Below, one piece after another: positions 20,279 through 31,312 of a stretch of DNA of 64,000 nucleotides (positions are counted from its first letter, which is position 1; each line of letters starts with the position of its first letter). Below the pieces are notes generated by a model. It had not been told where the DNA came from. It saw only the letters and a program-made list of their open reading frames with translations, and made no database searches. Where the stretch lies: contig JBCNJP010000017.1 of assembly GCA_039602395.1 (NCBI GenBank), positions 18,322,729 through 18,386,728 on the forward strand, read 5' to 3'. Origin of the DNA: Deinandra increscens subsp. villosa (lineage: Eukaryota; Streptophyta; Magnoliopsida; Asterales; Asteraceae). A program made the translations under genes and the position numbers.

Positions 20279-21552
20279 GCGCTCTCTAGATCCTCTGAGC
20301 ATATCAAAAGAATTCTTGTTTAGACTTCGAAAACCTCAGGTATGATTTTTGACCCTTATTTCAATTTCATATTATTATATTTGTGGAATGATTACTGACT
20401 TAGGCATCGGAGGGGTGTTAGCCAAGCTAACACCCACCCCTCACCAAGCCTTGAAGTGTTTTGTAGGTGCTCCGAGCGTCCTACCTTAAGCTAGAGGCTG
20501 ATCACCTCTTCTAAGTCTAAAGCATTCTGAATGCTGTCAAAAGGTTTAGGAGGTTTTCACCTTCTCGTTCACTAATGGGAATCGCCAGGAGCGCAAGACC
20601 CTCGCCAGGAGCGCACGGTGGTGGCCTATGGTTCAAGGTGGTGCGACCAGTCCATCTGAGGGTGGCTGATAATTTCATCACTGTTGGCCATAGAGTGCAC
20701 TTCAAAATGGGTGGCAGACGTGTCATCTCGAAAAGATTCTAAGGTTTTTGGCATTTTCATGTCAACCAAGGTTTAGGCACTTTCGTGTCTCTCAAGTTTA
20801 TGGGCTTGACCCCAGTTGGCTTAGTCCCAAGTGTTTTTGAGCTTGTCCTCAGTTTAACAAAGGTTTCTAATGTTTTCGCATTAACTAAGGTATGGGCACT
20901 TTCGTGTCTCTCAAGTTTATGGGCTTGACCCCAGTTGGCATAGACCCAAGATTTGTAAGGTACATCGCGCCTCAAAAGGCAGATTGGGCTTGACCCCTGT
21001 TTAACTCATTTTTAAGTGCTCAAGGTTTACTCTCAGTTCCGTCGAACCTGCCTTGAGGATCCTTAAGAGTCCGCAAGGATCTTGACTATTTTGGAGAATG
21101 GAATCCACTTGAACAGGTGACATCAGTATTGTTATAAATTTTTTATTATTAACTAAGTATTGGCAAGCATCATGGTCTGTTAACATTGGTAAAGTTTTAT
21201 AGACTTTTAAGTTTTTATACTAAACTATGTTATTGAGCATCCTGTAGGATCCTCGTTTAAGTATTTTTCCAAATAATTAAAACATACACAACACACCATG
21301 ATGATCAAGATACTACTAAGTTATATTTATGCAGGGAATTAGAAAGGTTGACCCCAGGCTTCGTCTTGGAACCCAAGATCCCTCCACCTGAGGCCAACTA
21401 CATTGTCTAAAGAGCTTGGACTTCGCCTTGAAACTCAAGGTCCCTCCATCCAAGCCCCAAAAGTTAAGTCACCATTGTTTTTGTTTCACCACAACCATTG
21501 TTCAAAAACCACAAACCATCAAAACAAACAAACTAAAAAAGTGGGCTCCGAC
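20279..21552 (+). other. Element H post-pol noncoding region
   Basis: No sense-strand ORF is recognisable. A perfect 45-bp direct repeat lies at 20776-20820 and 20895-20939 (period 119 bp), and a 14-bp repeat (tcgccaggagcgca) occurs twice near 20585-20620. The region may contain the 3' end of the antisense transcript. Confidence 0.7.
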
Positions 21553-23331
21553 CTAGTCAAGAATGCCTTCATCGCCCAACTTATCACCAGCAGCCTCCGC
21601 CTGCTCCACCTCCTTGCCCTTGCCCTTCTCCTTCTCAGCTTCCTTCTCGACCTCCCGCTCAACCTCCTTCTCAGCTTTTTCTGGAGCATCTCCTCTCTCA
21701 GTCAACAGCTTCTTGAGGCTTACCTCCCAGTCCTTAACCGGCCAGCTCTCTGAGGTAAAGCCTTCAGCCTGAGCAGCAGTCGCCATCTCAATCATGCACT
21801 CCAACACGCTGATGGCGGCTGAGGATTGAGCATTCTGTTCAGCCAGGTTTATAGCTTCAGCAGCTGCAGCATCTCTTTCTTTGAGCTGCTTCTCGTAATG
21901 GCGTGTGTTGCTGGCTGCTGCCTTACTCACCTTCTCAAAACGGAGCGTGGCCTGGTCAAGTTTAAGCTCAGAGGCTTCAAGTTTCTGCTCAGCTGCTTCA
22001 AGCTTCTGCTCCATAGCCTCCAGTTTGCCTTCGAGATCAATCACCTCGTGGCTCAGCTTGTCGATACCCTGCACCAAAGCATAACGCATCAGAATCAACA
22101 AGGGAAGTATTATAATTATAATTTTACCATACTTCTCTATTATTGTGCTATTACTTACAATATTCACCACAGCTTGCAGCGAGAGCAGCTTGTTAGCAGC
22201 TGCAACAGGAGGGAGATCATCGAAGCTGTCCACGTTGATAGTAGAATCTGGAGCCTTGCGCTTCTTTGCAGAAGAGGTCTTGGACCGAGTGCTGGGAGCT
22301 CGAAACTTGGCGGCTGAAGGGTCAGTGGGAGCCTTGCTACTGGTCTCTTCGGGTTTTTCTTTCTTTGCGATGAGCAGCTTGAGGTCCTTGAAGGAGAAGT
22401 TGGAAGCCGAACCTGGAGCTTCATCATATACAGAAAAAGATCAGTTTCCAGATATCATAAGGTATAACTTAAGACAAAAGGGGAGAGTTCTCATACAAAT
22501 ACCTGTTGACATGGTTCTTGAGGGGCTGAGAGACTGCTGAGTGATGCTTCTGGCACTTGAAACTTCTTCGGGCTGACAGCTTCTTTCTGCCACTGGGATG
22601 CTGAAGAGATCTTTGAGCTTCTTGGAGGATTCACGGGTCGGCTTGATCAGAGCTTCAAACTTGGGCGCTGTAAGTCAAGAAACAAACATATCAGTCATAT
22701 GAAATTGAAGAGTGTTTGGAATTAAAATGTTACAAAAACTCTTCCTACCCTTGACAACCCACTGGGTAGGAAGGTTCTCACAACCAACAAGGCTACTCCT
22801 TTTTACAAAGAAGAATTGACGCTTCCAATCGTGGTCATTGTGGGAAATCCTAGGGATCATCTGAGCTTCTCCGGTTCTAACCTTCAACACAAACCTGCTG
22901 TTGCCATGTGTGGCCAATCGGTACACTTTACAGATCTCGGCAACCCCAATGTTGAGGTTACGAGTCTGGTTCAAATGATGAAGAGAAAGAAGAATTCGCC
23001 ACACCATGGGCATCACTTGAGAGTAGGCGAGGTTGGTGATGGAAAAGAAATCGGTGACCAAGTCCGGGAAAGGAAATGACATTCCGAGCAGAAAGGGGTA
23101 GTAAAGGAAACAGACCCAATCGTCGGAGATATGGTCAGCTTTTAAAGACGGATCGAAGGGACGGAATTCAGCTCCGGCGGGAAAGCTTGCAGAACGCTGC
23201 AACACTGCGATCTTCCGATCATCAAAGTTGCAGGTCTCCTCCGCCGTCGCCGGGAGGAGTCCTTGATCAATAAATTCGTCGGCCATTTGGTCGGAGACCA
23301 TGGCCGATGATCGCAACAGCTTTTTTCCCAT
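21553..23331 (-). CDS. Element H antisense gene, four predicted exons (about 507 aa), Transposase_28-like
   Basis: The start is the ATG at 23331. Predicted exons are 22749-23331, 22503-22667, 22159-22418 and 21553-22068. They are separated by introns of 81, 84 and 90 bp with GT...AG ends (acceptors TTACAG, GATGAAG, TGGTGCAG). Lengths add to 1,524 nt, exactly 508 codons with no internal stop. Exon 1 contains FYYPFLLG-type, LVTDFF, AYSQVMPMVWR and W-x-R-QFFFVK motifs, like the plant 'putative gypsy-type transposon' family (Pfam Transposase_28). Exon 4 is a coiled coil with an acidic, Lys/Glu-rich tail. Antisense extra ORFs are known in Tat elements; their role is not known. The AAG acceptor of intron 2 is the weakest point. 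Confidence 0.75.
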
Positions 23332-23578
23332 TATCGGAAAAGAAAACGAGAAAGAAGATAGAGGAAACTAACCTGGAGAAGATGGGAGAAGCTCTAGGGT
23401 TTTTCGCCAAGAGATAGCTGTGAGCGATAATGAAACTGGAGAAAGGATTATAAAGGAGAAATCAAACGGGAACTTCGCCTAGGAAGTTGGGGCTAACTAA
23501 TTCCTCTCAAATCACAGTTAGTTAGCGATAAGGTCTAATTTCAAATTTTCGACAGCTGGCTCGCATGTGCCATCCGCC

Positions 23579-23595
23579 AAAAATTTGGGGGCAAT
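23579..23595 (+). promoter_or_regulatory. Element H polypurine tract
   Basis: AAAAATTTGGGGGCAAT ends directly at the 3' LTR, as expected for the plus-strand primer. The region 23332-23578 between the antisense ATG and this tract probably holds the antisense promoter and leader; I see no clear TATA there. Confidence 0.8.
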
Positions 23596-24175
23596 TGTTG
23601 GTACTAGAATTCAGGAGATTATGAGCAGCTCGAATCAGCTCGCAAGCACATCATTGTAAGAATCCTGAATTATATTTCTTAACTAACCATTGCTTTTCCC
23701 TTTTTGTTTATTGTTCGCAGGATAACTCGAGCATGGATCACGTGTCCTAAAGACTCGGTCAACTAACAGAAACGTGGACCAAATGGACTTCAAACGGCTA
23801 GTTGGAGAACGTGGAGTTAGTTGCTAATTTTTAGGGGATGTTGTTATGATGTAATTCGTATTTAATGGAGCTCTAGGCTTACACACACACACACTTTTTT
23901 CGATTACGATTCTCCGCTACACTTAGATTACGAGCTCATTTCTTTTGTACTAAGAACGTTCATTATATAAAAGTTTTAGGAGGCAGGTACTTTGAACCGG
24001 CCCCCGAGGTTTTTTGCTAGGCTCCTTGAGGATACTCAAGGATTCCTGGATTTTCCCTCGTTACATCCTCGTGTCAATCTTCGCAATTACATTCTCATCT
24101 TTATTTACATCAAACACGCTACCTCACATACGAAGTTTGATCAACTAATTGCTTAGGCAGTTTTTGACCAAAACA
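23596..24175 (+). repeat. Element H 3' LTR
   Basis: This matches 13611-14192 except for one fewer CA unit. Its TATA box is at 23964-23971. Confidence 0.93.
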
Positions 24176-24193
24176 ATATGGATTTCAAAAATA

Positions 24194-24246
<53 letters not shown>

Positions 24247-24852
24247 TTGAATTTTGAATATCTTGATAAATAAGTTATCCAGTTATTATGGTTTCCTTCA
24301 AATTTATTTAGTTGACATAAATATCCAGTTAGCCTAATCTGTAAATAGGGATCAGATCATTCAATTCAGATTGCTAGAAAATTCACAACAACAAAAGAGA
24401 GAGAGAGTGACCTAGAAATTTCGGCCACCCCTCCCCTTTGGACGCCACCACCGCCGGCCACCAGCCTCCCTCCCTCGCAGCCGCGATCGAGTCTTCACGC
24501 TATATTGTGTATTCTCGTTGTCCTGCACGAAAGGTATTTAGATTATATTTCTTGTTTATTATTTGGTTTTAGTCATATGAGTTATGGGACCAAAACCCTA
24601 ATCGTGATACAGTCATCTAGTGAGACTGTTCGTTGAACCATCATCTCTCGTTTGGTTTAATCATGACTAGGTGTTTCTCTTTATTCGGGTTGTTTGGATC
24701 ACTGGTGGGATTGATTATGAATCGACCTTGTGTACATGCTTCCACCACGTCACTTGTGTTACAAGTTACGAACTCAAAAACTTAAAAACGTACACGGAAA
24801 CAAAACTCTATCTTCATTGTGTTATTGTGTTATAAGTTACGAACTCAAAGAT
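24176..24852. other. Spacer with (TA)n microsatellite, unassigned
   Basis: A (TA)n run lies at about 24191-24242. Beyond it is AT-rich DNA, then a GAGA run and a GC-richer stretch (24420-24490, gccaccaccgccggcc) that resembles a 5' leader. I cannot assign it. It separates element H from the rest of the old copia pol. Confidence 0.4.
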
Positions 24853-25012
24853 TTATACTTTGTTCGTGAGAAAGTTAAGATGGGTCTTGTGCGTGTCCTT
24901 TATGTCCCCTTCAGGCATCAGTTCGCGAATAGTTTTACTAAAGGCTTATTGCCTCGTATGCTTTTTGAAGACTTTCGTTCCAGTCTAAGCATTCACGATC
25001 CTCCTCCTTAGA
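24853..25012 (+). pseudogene. pol: Old copia pol remnant: C-terminus
   Basis: The reading YFVREKVKMGLVRV...FANSFTKGLL...FRSSLSIHDPPP, ending in a stop at 25010-25012, matches the copia Pol tail (HFVREKV...FADI.TKGL...F...L.V). It is the continuation of 12823-13420. Confidence 0.75.
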
Positions 25013-25240
25013 CTGGGGGCCTGGGGAGGGGGGGGGGTATATTAGAATAGATTATCTTATAAATTGTAAATATCCGATAATCTAAGGATACGTGTCATAA
25101 ATATGTTGAGAGCCTGTAATTATCCTATATATTATTTAGATTATTTAGATGGTCAACAAAGGGAAGATGCTTGCCTGCCTGCTTCCTTATTGACTTTTCA
25201 CCTAAAACATATATACAATGGCTTCAGTATTATTTCCATA
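25013..25240 (+). repeat. Probable polypurine run and 3' LTR start of the old copia
   Basis: A G-rich run (gggaggggggggggt, about 25024-25038) is followed by tattagaatagattatc, which looks like a decayed TGTTAGAATAG LTR start. The end of the LTR is not clear. This is weak inference from position. Confidence 0.4.
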
Positions 25241-25350
25241 CGGAGGTGATGGCGTAGTGGTTAGGTTACTTGGTTTGCATGTTAGGGACCCGGGTTCGAA
25301 ACCTGGGATCCATGTTTTGGCTGAACTTTTTTTTTCTTGTTTGTCAGGAC
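25241..25350 (+). repeat. tRNA-related SINE-like sequence
   Basis: A box A match (TGGCGTAGTGG, 25250-25260) and a perfect box B match (GGTTCGAAACC, 25293-25303) are 33 bp apart. The T arm is CCCGG-loop-CCTGGG and a T run follows. Anticodon and acceptor stems do not pair well, so this is a SINE head or pseudo-tRNA and not a functional tRNA gene. Confidence 0.5.
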
Positions 25351-25718
25351 CGAATTTCACATCAAGAATCTCGATCTTGAGCAAGAACAAAGGTTCGGAT
25401 TCGAAAACCCAAAAAGAGAAGAAGATGAAGATGAATCAAGATCAAAGATAATCAAACATAAGAGAAAGATAATAATCTAGTCGAATGATTTCATTAATCG
25501 AATGATTACAATCAAGAAATCATGACAACACTCTCTCTCTCTAGAAATCCATGACTCACTCTCTCTCTCTAGAATGGAAGACTCAACATTCCAAAAAGAA
25601 ATCATCCATCCATCTTGAGACTCTCTCTCTAAGACTCTCTTCTTAAATGAATGGGGCACCCTCACTATATATATAGTGAGGGTGACTAGGAACAGAAAAA
25701 CATAACAACATAACAGAA
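25351..25718. other. CT-rich spacer with a 28-bp TATA-centred palindrome
   Basis: 25657-25684 is a perfect 28-bp palindrome: CACCCTCACTATAT followed by its complement, with TATA at the centre. The surrounding DNA is rich in tctctctct runs. On the minus strand it resembles a promoter plus CT-rich leader, but I find no gene it would serve. Confidence 0.5.
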
Positions 25719-27140
25719 TTACAAGTAAATGAAGATGCCCCGTTTGTACCTGAGTACCTCAATTCCAAGGAAGTATTTGAGCCTCCCTAGGTCTTTCATC
25801 TCAAATTCTGTGAACAACTTTTTCTTCAAGTCGGACATTTCCTCTTCATCATCTCCTGTAATTATCATATCGTCAACATATATAATAAGACATGTTACTT
25901 GATTACCTCTTCGTTTAAGAAACAATGTGTGGTCTGAGTTGCTCTGTTTGTAGCCGTATTTTTTCATTGCAAGGGTGAATTTGCCAAACCATGCCCGAGG
26001 GGATTGCTTGAGCCCGTACAGGGTTCTTTTTAACCGGCACACTTCCCCAGGTTTGAAGTTTTCTTGGAATCCAGGTGGAGCATTCATATACACCTCCTCT
26101 TGTAGCTCTCCATGTAGAAAGGCATTTTTAACGTCAAATTGATGTAGAGGCCATCCTTTGTTGGCAGCAATCGAGAAGAGGACTCTTATTGTGTCAATTT
26201 TGGCTACTGGGGAAAAAGTTTCTGAATAATCAATCCCATATGTCTGAGTATAGCCTTTCGCGACCAGCCGGGCTTTATACCTTTCTATCATTCCATCTGG
26301 TTTGTGTTTGATTGTGAACAACCACCGGCATCCCACCGGCTTCTTCCCGATCGGAAGGGGACATTTTTCCCATGTGTTGTTTTTAACTAGTGCCTCCATC
26401 TCACTTTTCATAGCGTCTTCCCATTTCTTCGACTTTAAAGCTTGTTCTACAGTAGTGGGAACCTCTTCCATGTATAAGGAGGACATGAAAGCTTTAGCTT
26501 CTTTAGATAGGTTACCGGTTTCTATGTTTGTCATTGGATACCTTGAGCCTTTAGTTTGCTTTTTGGGAGAGTATCGCTTTGGAGGTATTCCTCTATTTTC
26601 CCTTGGAGGTAGGACATATCTCCCGGGTGTTTCTTCTTGTTGTTCTTCTCCATCATTAGTAGGGTTTCCTGGTTCTCTCAAGTGATCATCATTAGTTTCA
26701 AGATCAGTAGAAGGGTTAATATCATGTTGATTAGTCTCATTTACAGGGGAAGAGTTACTTACCTCAGACGTCAGGGTAGGAAGACTTGGGTCAATGACAC
26801 TTATGCTGGATTGTGAAGATGTAGGCGACTCATTTGAGGGACTGTGTTCTATTTCATGAGATGATGGCATTCTTTCCAACCAACTTAGTGCGTCAATATG
26901 CTCTTTCTCCTCCTGACCACTATGTTGGGTTTTATAGTAGTATTCTGTTTCAAGAAAGTCACAATTCATTGTGGTGAACATATGACGTCGTTTTGGACTA
27001 TAACATTGGTATCCCTTTTGATTAACCCCATATCCCACAAAAACGCATTTTTCAGCACACGGATCAAGTTTGCTTCGGTGAATTTTTGGAATGTGAACAA
27101 AGACAGAGCAACCAAATATTCTTGGTTGGAGTGTAAGGGG
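25719..27140 (-). pseudogene. pol: Element J pol, integrase tail and RT (3'-truncated)
   Basis: The listed reading frame starts at about 27038 and carries on from the upstream frame after the frameshift near 27136-27141. It contains CVFVGYGVNQKGYQC, then RT motifs ARLVAKGYTQTYGIDY, FDVKNAFLHGEL, LYGLKQSPRAWF and the catalytic YVDDMIITG. It stops at GIEVLRYKRG, where the thumb and RNase H should follow. The break coincides with the end of recognisable element sequence. Confidence 0.88.
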
Positions 27141-28915
27141 GTAGGTATTTTGGTGAATTCAGTTAGGGTTTGGATTGGGGTTTTGAGGTTGAGAGCTTTA
27201 GTTGGGAGACGATTGATGATGTAGGTGGCAGTAGCGAGGGCTTCGGGCCAGAAGGATTTTGGGACATGAGATTCAAGAAGCATTGCCCGAGTTACTTCAA
27301 GTAAGATACGGTTTTTCCGTTCAGCCACACTATTTTGCTCTGGTGCGTGTGGGCATGATGTTTGGTGGATGATTCCTTTCGATTGACATAATTGTTTCAT
27401 CGAATCATTCACAAATTCTCCCCCATTGTCAGACCGAAGGATTTGGACGAGCTTCTGTAATTGGGTTTGGATTATGGTATAAAACATTGTAAATTTTTCT
27501 ACCACTTCGGATTTGTGTTTTAAGAAGTAGGCCCATGTCATCCGAGTGCAATCATCCACAAAGATGACAAAATAACGATAATTTTGCCCTCCCGTTACTT
27601 CAGCCGGACCCCAAACATCAGAATGGATCAAAGAAAAAGGATTATTCACCCTAGTGTTATTAGGTTTGAACGTATGTCTATGGCTTTTGGCCAAAACACA
27701 TGTTTCACAATTCAACATTTTATTTAAGGAGAATAGTTTTGGTAGTAAAAGATGTAAGTAACCATGAGATGGGTATCCGAGTCTTCTATGCCACAACCAA
27801 GCTTCTCGTTCATTGCTCCCATGAGCTAGCATCACAGTCCCTTGATGAGTCACTTCATCCACATAATACAATCCTTGACGCTTAGTGCCACGCCCAATGA
27901 TCATTCCCGTCCTGATGTCCTGTAAGATACAAAAAGTGGGATGCATTAGCACGGTACAATTTAATTCTTTGGTAACATGACTGATTGATAGTAACTTATG
28001 TGATAATGTTGGTATATAAAGACAATTAGACAACTTCATTGTAGGTGAAATTTCAATCGTCCCTCCCCCTTTTACGGCAGCAAATCCCCCATTTGCGGTT
28101 TGAATATGGGTTTTTATAGGTTTAGAAGGAGAAATGATATCCGAGGCCTCGAATGTCATGGTGTCGGTTGCGCCGCAATCCAATATCCAAGATTTATTCC
28201 CCTTTTCAAAATCTATTGCCATATTTGCTTCCCCAATTATTTTTTTTCCTTCTTTTAAAAATTTAGAATTTTGTGGATTACTTTTTGAAGTACTCAAAAT
28301 ATGATCAGGCTTTAACACCTCATACGAGATTTTTTTTTGATTTAAGATAGAGGAGGGGTTAAAGCTGTCATTTTGTAAATTTTGAGGGACATGTTTAGTA
28401 GAGTTTGAATATAAAACATCAAACCCTATCCTCATATTTCCACTACCGTCACTTTGAGCAGCCGCATGACCCCCAAACCCATTTGCTTCACTTTGTGAGT
28501 TGGTGTGGTCATCGCCACTGTTGGTGCGGATGTTGATGCCGCGGGCGGTGACAGAGCTATCGCCCGCTGCAGTAGCGCCTTCTTCTCCATCCTTGCCTCC
28601 TATTTGATGCCCGTCATGCCACCATTCGGAAAACCCGTCACGCTCGCAACATTTGCTTCGATGTTTGTCTATGCGAGATGATGGAGGCGGTTGGCGCATT
28701 CGATTCGGTCGGCGTTCCCCCCTGGTCTGATGGCTTGTTTCCTTCCGTACAGTGGCGTATGCACCTTTTGTTGACGGTAGGCTATCGGAGAGAATCTGTT
28801 TATGGTTTTGTTTTTGGGTATCGAGACCATTAGATAAGAGGTTGGTTATTTGATTTGTGAGGCTATCTTGATTTTGGTTTTGGGTTACAATAGAGTTACC
28901 GTCTGACTCAGACAT
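27141..28915 (-). pseudogene. gag-pol: Element J gag remnant, protease and integrase
   Basis: The start is MSESDGNS (ATG 28915). Most of Gag is missing: after about 50 residues the sequence jumps to SLPSTKGAYATVRKE and a relic of the zinc-knuckle region (GFSEWWHDG). The protease reads LDCGATDTM where DSGA-DHM is usual, so the active-site Ser is replaced. Integrase has the HHCC finger (WHRRLGYPSH...C-x2-C), D (IHSDVWGP), D (LRSDNGGEF) and E (NSVAERKNR). The frame is lost in a run of five G (plus strand, 27136-27141), beyond which it reads out of frame. Confidence 0.85.
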
Positions 28916-28970
28916 GGCAACCTACCGGTGTGATAAAAGACGAGGAAAAAATTTCTAAGATCAAGAACAC

Positions 28971-28983
28971 TGCTCTGATACCA
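28971..28983 (-). promoter_or_regulatory. Element J primer binding site (tRNA-iMet)
   Basis: The minus strand reads TGGTATCAGAGCA next to the LTR. Confidence 0.88.
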
Positions 28984-29218
28984 TACTAACAGTGATAACA
29001 AGAGCAGTGAAGGAAGAAAGTGAATATCTTTTCTGTTATATCTTGAACCGAATACAAACCCACCATTTATAGGTGTTGCACAATAGATAAGAAAGGAAAA
29101 GACAGACCATTTGTTAATAGACAGCTATGCTAATTTACAGACTGTAAATGAGCTGGGAAAAGATGAGAATAACAGATTCCATGAATTCTCCAATCAAGGT
29201 TGACTTTCCATTCTAACA
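28984..29218 (-). repeat. Element J 5' LTR
   Basis: On the minus strand it begins TGTTAGAATGG at 29218 and runs to the PBS, with TATAAATG near 29072 as a likely TATA box. The inner end is uncertain by a few bases. No partner LTR is in the window. Confidence 0.75.
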
Positions 29219-29548
29219 AAAATTGCATCTTTTAGTACAATTTAATGTATTTAATGATGAACAACTATGGTTTATAATCATTGATTAGTAATGTAGAATA
29301 TAGAATTAAGTTATTTTTATATTTTGTTTATACTTAATAATAAGAAAAAGTTAAGATATACTTTTAGCATGTGAATTTAGATTTTTTACTTCCTATTTTA
29401 CATATATATTTGTGGTTTGACTAACTAATATTGCTATAACAATCTCATTTAATGATTAATCAATTTCCATTCAAATTAGCATCCAAATAATTAACGAATC
29501 TCAACAAATTTACCAAAAGTAAAATCCTAAATCTACTTCCTTTAGAGT
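29219..29548. other. AT-rich spacer
   Basis: I see no gene, RNA or repeat. Confidence 0.5.
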
Positions 29549-29846
29549 ATGTGGTATACCCATGTGGTGTGGTGATGGTATGGTTATCACATAGGCGCTG
29601 ACTGGACCACATGGAATTACCACACACATGGTGGTATACCCATGTGGTGTGGTTTGGTGTGGTGGAGTAATTAAAATTATTAGAAAATGTGATTTATAAA
29701 AACTTAAATGGTGGAAGACATGGCATTTCTAGCATCACGCGACATGGTGGTATACCCATGTGGTGTGGTGGAGTATTTTAAATTATTAGAAAATGTGATT
29801 TATAAAAATTTAAATAGTGGAAGACATGGCATTTATGGGATCACGC
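29549..29846. repeat. Tandem repeat with GGTATACCCATGTGGTGTGG core
   Basis: Two units of about 105-117 bp (29624-29740 and 29741-29846) share a start (catggtggtatacccatgtgg), a middle (ttagaaaatgtgatttataa) and an end (gtggaagacatggcattt). A partial unit lies at 29549-29576. The core is near-palindromic around GGTATACC. It could be the remains of a small transposon. It holds no ORF. Confidence 0.75.
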
Positions 29847-30488
29847 AAGAATTTATGGCGTGAAGATATTGGCACAGGTTGATGGCGCAGGAGAGGGATG
29901 ATGACCACGCCTGATAGTGCCGTGAAGAGACCTATGGCGTCTGGTATACCGGGTGAGCTTATAAAAGCCTCCAAATAACCATTCAAAAATTAAAAACAAT
30001 AAGTCTACTTAATTACTAATTACCAAATGTAAACAAATTTACCCAAATTAGTACCCAAATTATAACCTAATTACCAACAACTCATCTACTAAGGAATTAG
30101 CCTCATAACTTAAGATGGATTTATTATGACTTTGTTACGGGGCATTTTAGATATTTAAAGATGGTGAAGATTGATTTCAAATAATCTTCAAATATTTGTT
30201 GCACGTGAATTAAATTATTTACTTTCTAATTTATATTTTTCAGATGTGGTGATTGTTAGTTTAAACAAATGTCAAGATTGTTTTTAAATTGGTTAAGTGA
30301 GTTTATTGATTGTGGTTTGACTAACAAATGTATTTGTTACGGGTCAGATTTGTTACGGGTCAGACGAGATCCGTGTGTATTTTAATAGAAAATAGGTATG
30401 AGTGGTTTTGGAGGGAATTTTATTGTGAGGATTAACTTCGTGATGACATGTGTCCAAGATTGTAATTGTTTATTAGAGTAGGAAGATA
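29847..30488. other. AT-rich spacer
   Basis: I see nothing coding. A short direct repeat (tttgttacgggtcaga) occurs at about 30332-30363. Confidence 0.5.
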
Positions 30489-30494
30489 GGAAGA

Positions 30495-30546
<52 letters not shown>
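30489..30546. repeat. (CT)n(TA)n microsatellite
   Basis: A tctctctctc run is followed by about 23 TA dinucleotides and borders the MITE at 30547. Confidence 0.9.
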
Positions 30547-30550
<4 letters not shown>

Positions 30551-30737
30551 AAAGTTCATTGTAGACATCCTCATAAGTGTAGACAGGTAGACACCCTTTT
30601 TCACCATTAGATCTCTTGATCTAATGGTTGTGATTAATTTTCTTTTTTCATTTTTTCTTTTTTCTCATTAATCAGAAACTTTCACATGTGAAAAAGAGCT
30701 ATTTGACATGCGAAAGTGTCTACAATGAACCTCACCC
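30547..30737. mobile_element. MITE inserted in a (TA)n microsatellite (Micron-like)
   Basis: It has terminal inverted repeats with the perfect 14-bp core GTTCATTGTAGACA (30554-30567) and its complement (30717-30730). The full ends are GTGAAAAGTTC and GGGTGAGGTTC. Both sides are TA runs, as in Micron-type plant MITEs. It is about 190 bp and noncoding. Confidence 0.75.
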
Positions 30738-31145
30738 TATATATATATATAGATATATTGGTCTAAAGTTTTAATGCATACATGTATATGCATATTGGAA
30801 AGATATCCAAAGATAAACCGAACTTGATTTATTCAATTTTGTTCGGATCAGATAAGATAAGCACCTAATTCGGATTGGATTTGATTCGTATATGTCTAAA
30901 AAAATCAAATCCGAATATATTGTTATCTGATCCGATGAACACCCCTACTCGGGACCGTAAACCATGATATAAGAATTAATCTAATTGATATGAATCGCAA
31001 GAAAAGGTTCACAAGAAAGCCTTAAAGAAAATCGTATGAGGATATTGCGAGTTTTTTATACATGCTAAAAATTAAATCGATTTTAAAAATTGAGTTGGGA
31101 GTACATAAAAAAATTCATGAGGTTATTACGACTAAGTTTTAAGAG
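30738..31145. other. AT-rich spacer
   Basis: Words such as aatccgaatat and gatccgatgaacacccct, common in plant repeats, occur at 30830-30960. I see no gene. Confidence 0.4.
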
Positions 31146-31312
31146 TAAATTACGGATTTCGTCCCTAAGGTTTGCACAAATTTCGGATTTGGTCCCTAAG
31201 TTTTATTTATTACGGATTTCATCCTCAAGTTTTGCAAAAACGTATCGGATTTCGTCCTTTTAACTAACTTCTGTTAATTTTTTCTGTTAAAATTTTTAAA
31301 TACCCATTATAC
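31146..31312. repeat. Dispersed repeat with internal 'ttacggatttcgtccc' iterations
   Basis: The phrase (tta)cggattt(c/g)gtcc(c/t) occurs four times in about 120 bp (31151-31260), alternating with (a/t)aagttttg words. This type of repeat is common in plant intergenic DNA. I cannot name its family. Confidence 0.5.

Larger units (their letters stand above)
13611..24175 (+). mobile_element. Element H: young Tat-lineage Ty3/gypsy LTR retrotransposon with an antisense gene
   Basis: LTRs at 13611-14192 (582 bp) and 23596-24175 (580 bp) appear identical by eye except for one CA unit in a CA repeat. A tRNA-Lys PBS follows the left LTR and a polypurine tract (AAATTTGGGGGCAAT) precedes the right one. 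Flanks are ATATA and ATATG, an imperfect 5-bp duplication inside a TA run. The order is gag-pro, then pol with RT, RNase H, a second archaeal-type RNase H, and integrase, then about 3.3 kb holding an antisense gene. The second RNase H and antisense ORF are marks of plant Tat elements (Retand/Ogre/Grande-like). Reading frames are intact, so it is likely recently active. Confidence 0.93.
25719..29218 (-). mobile_element. Element J: truncated copia LTR retrotransposon
   Basis: On the minus strand it has a 5' LTR (about 28984-29218), an iMet PBS, a gag reduced by deletion, then protease, integrase and RT, ending abruptly within RT at about 25719. The 3' LTR is missing. A one-base frameshift splits pol. 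It is clearly dead and of a different copia lineage from A-E. Confidence 0.85.

Noticed and set aside
21403..22540. Plus-strand ORFs of 116, 163 and 131 codons in element H
   Set aside because: They overlap the antisense exons and read as shadows of its coiled-coil and Lys/Glu-rich codons.
25241..25350. A functional tRNA gene
   Set aside because: Box A and box B are good, but acceptor and anticodon stems do not form; better seen as a SINE head.
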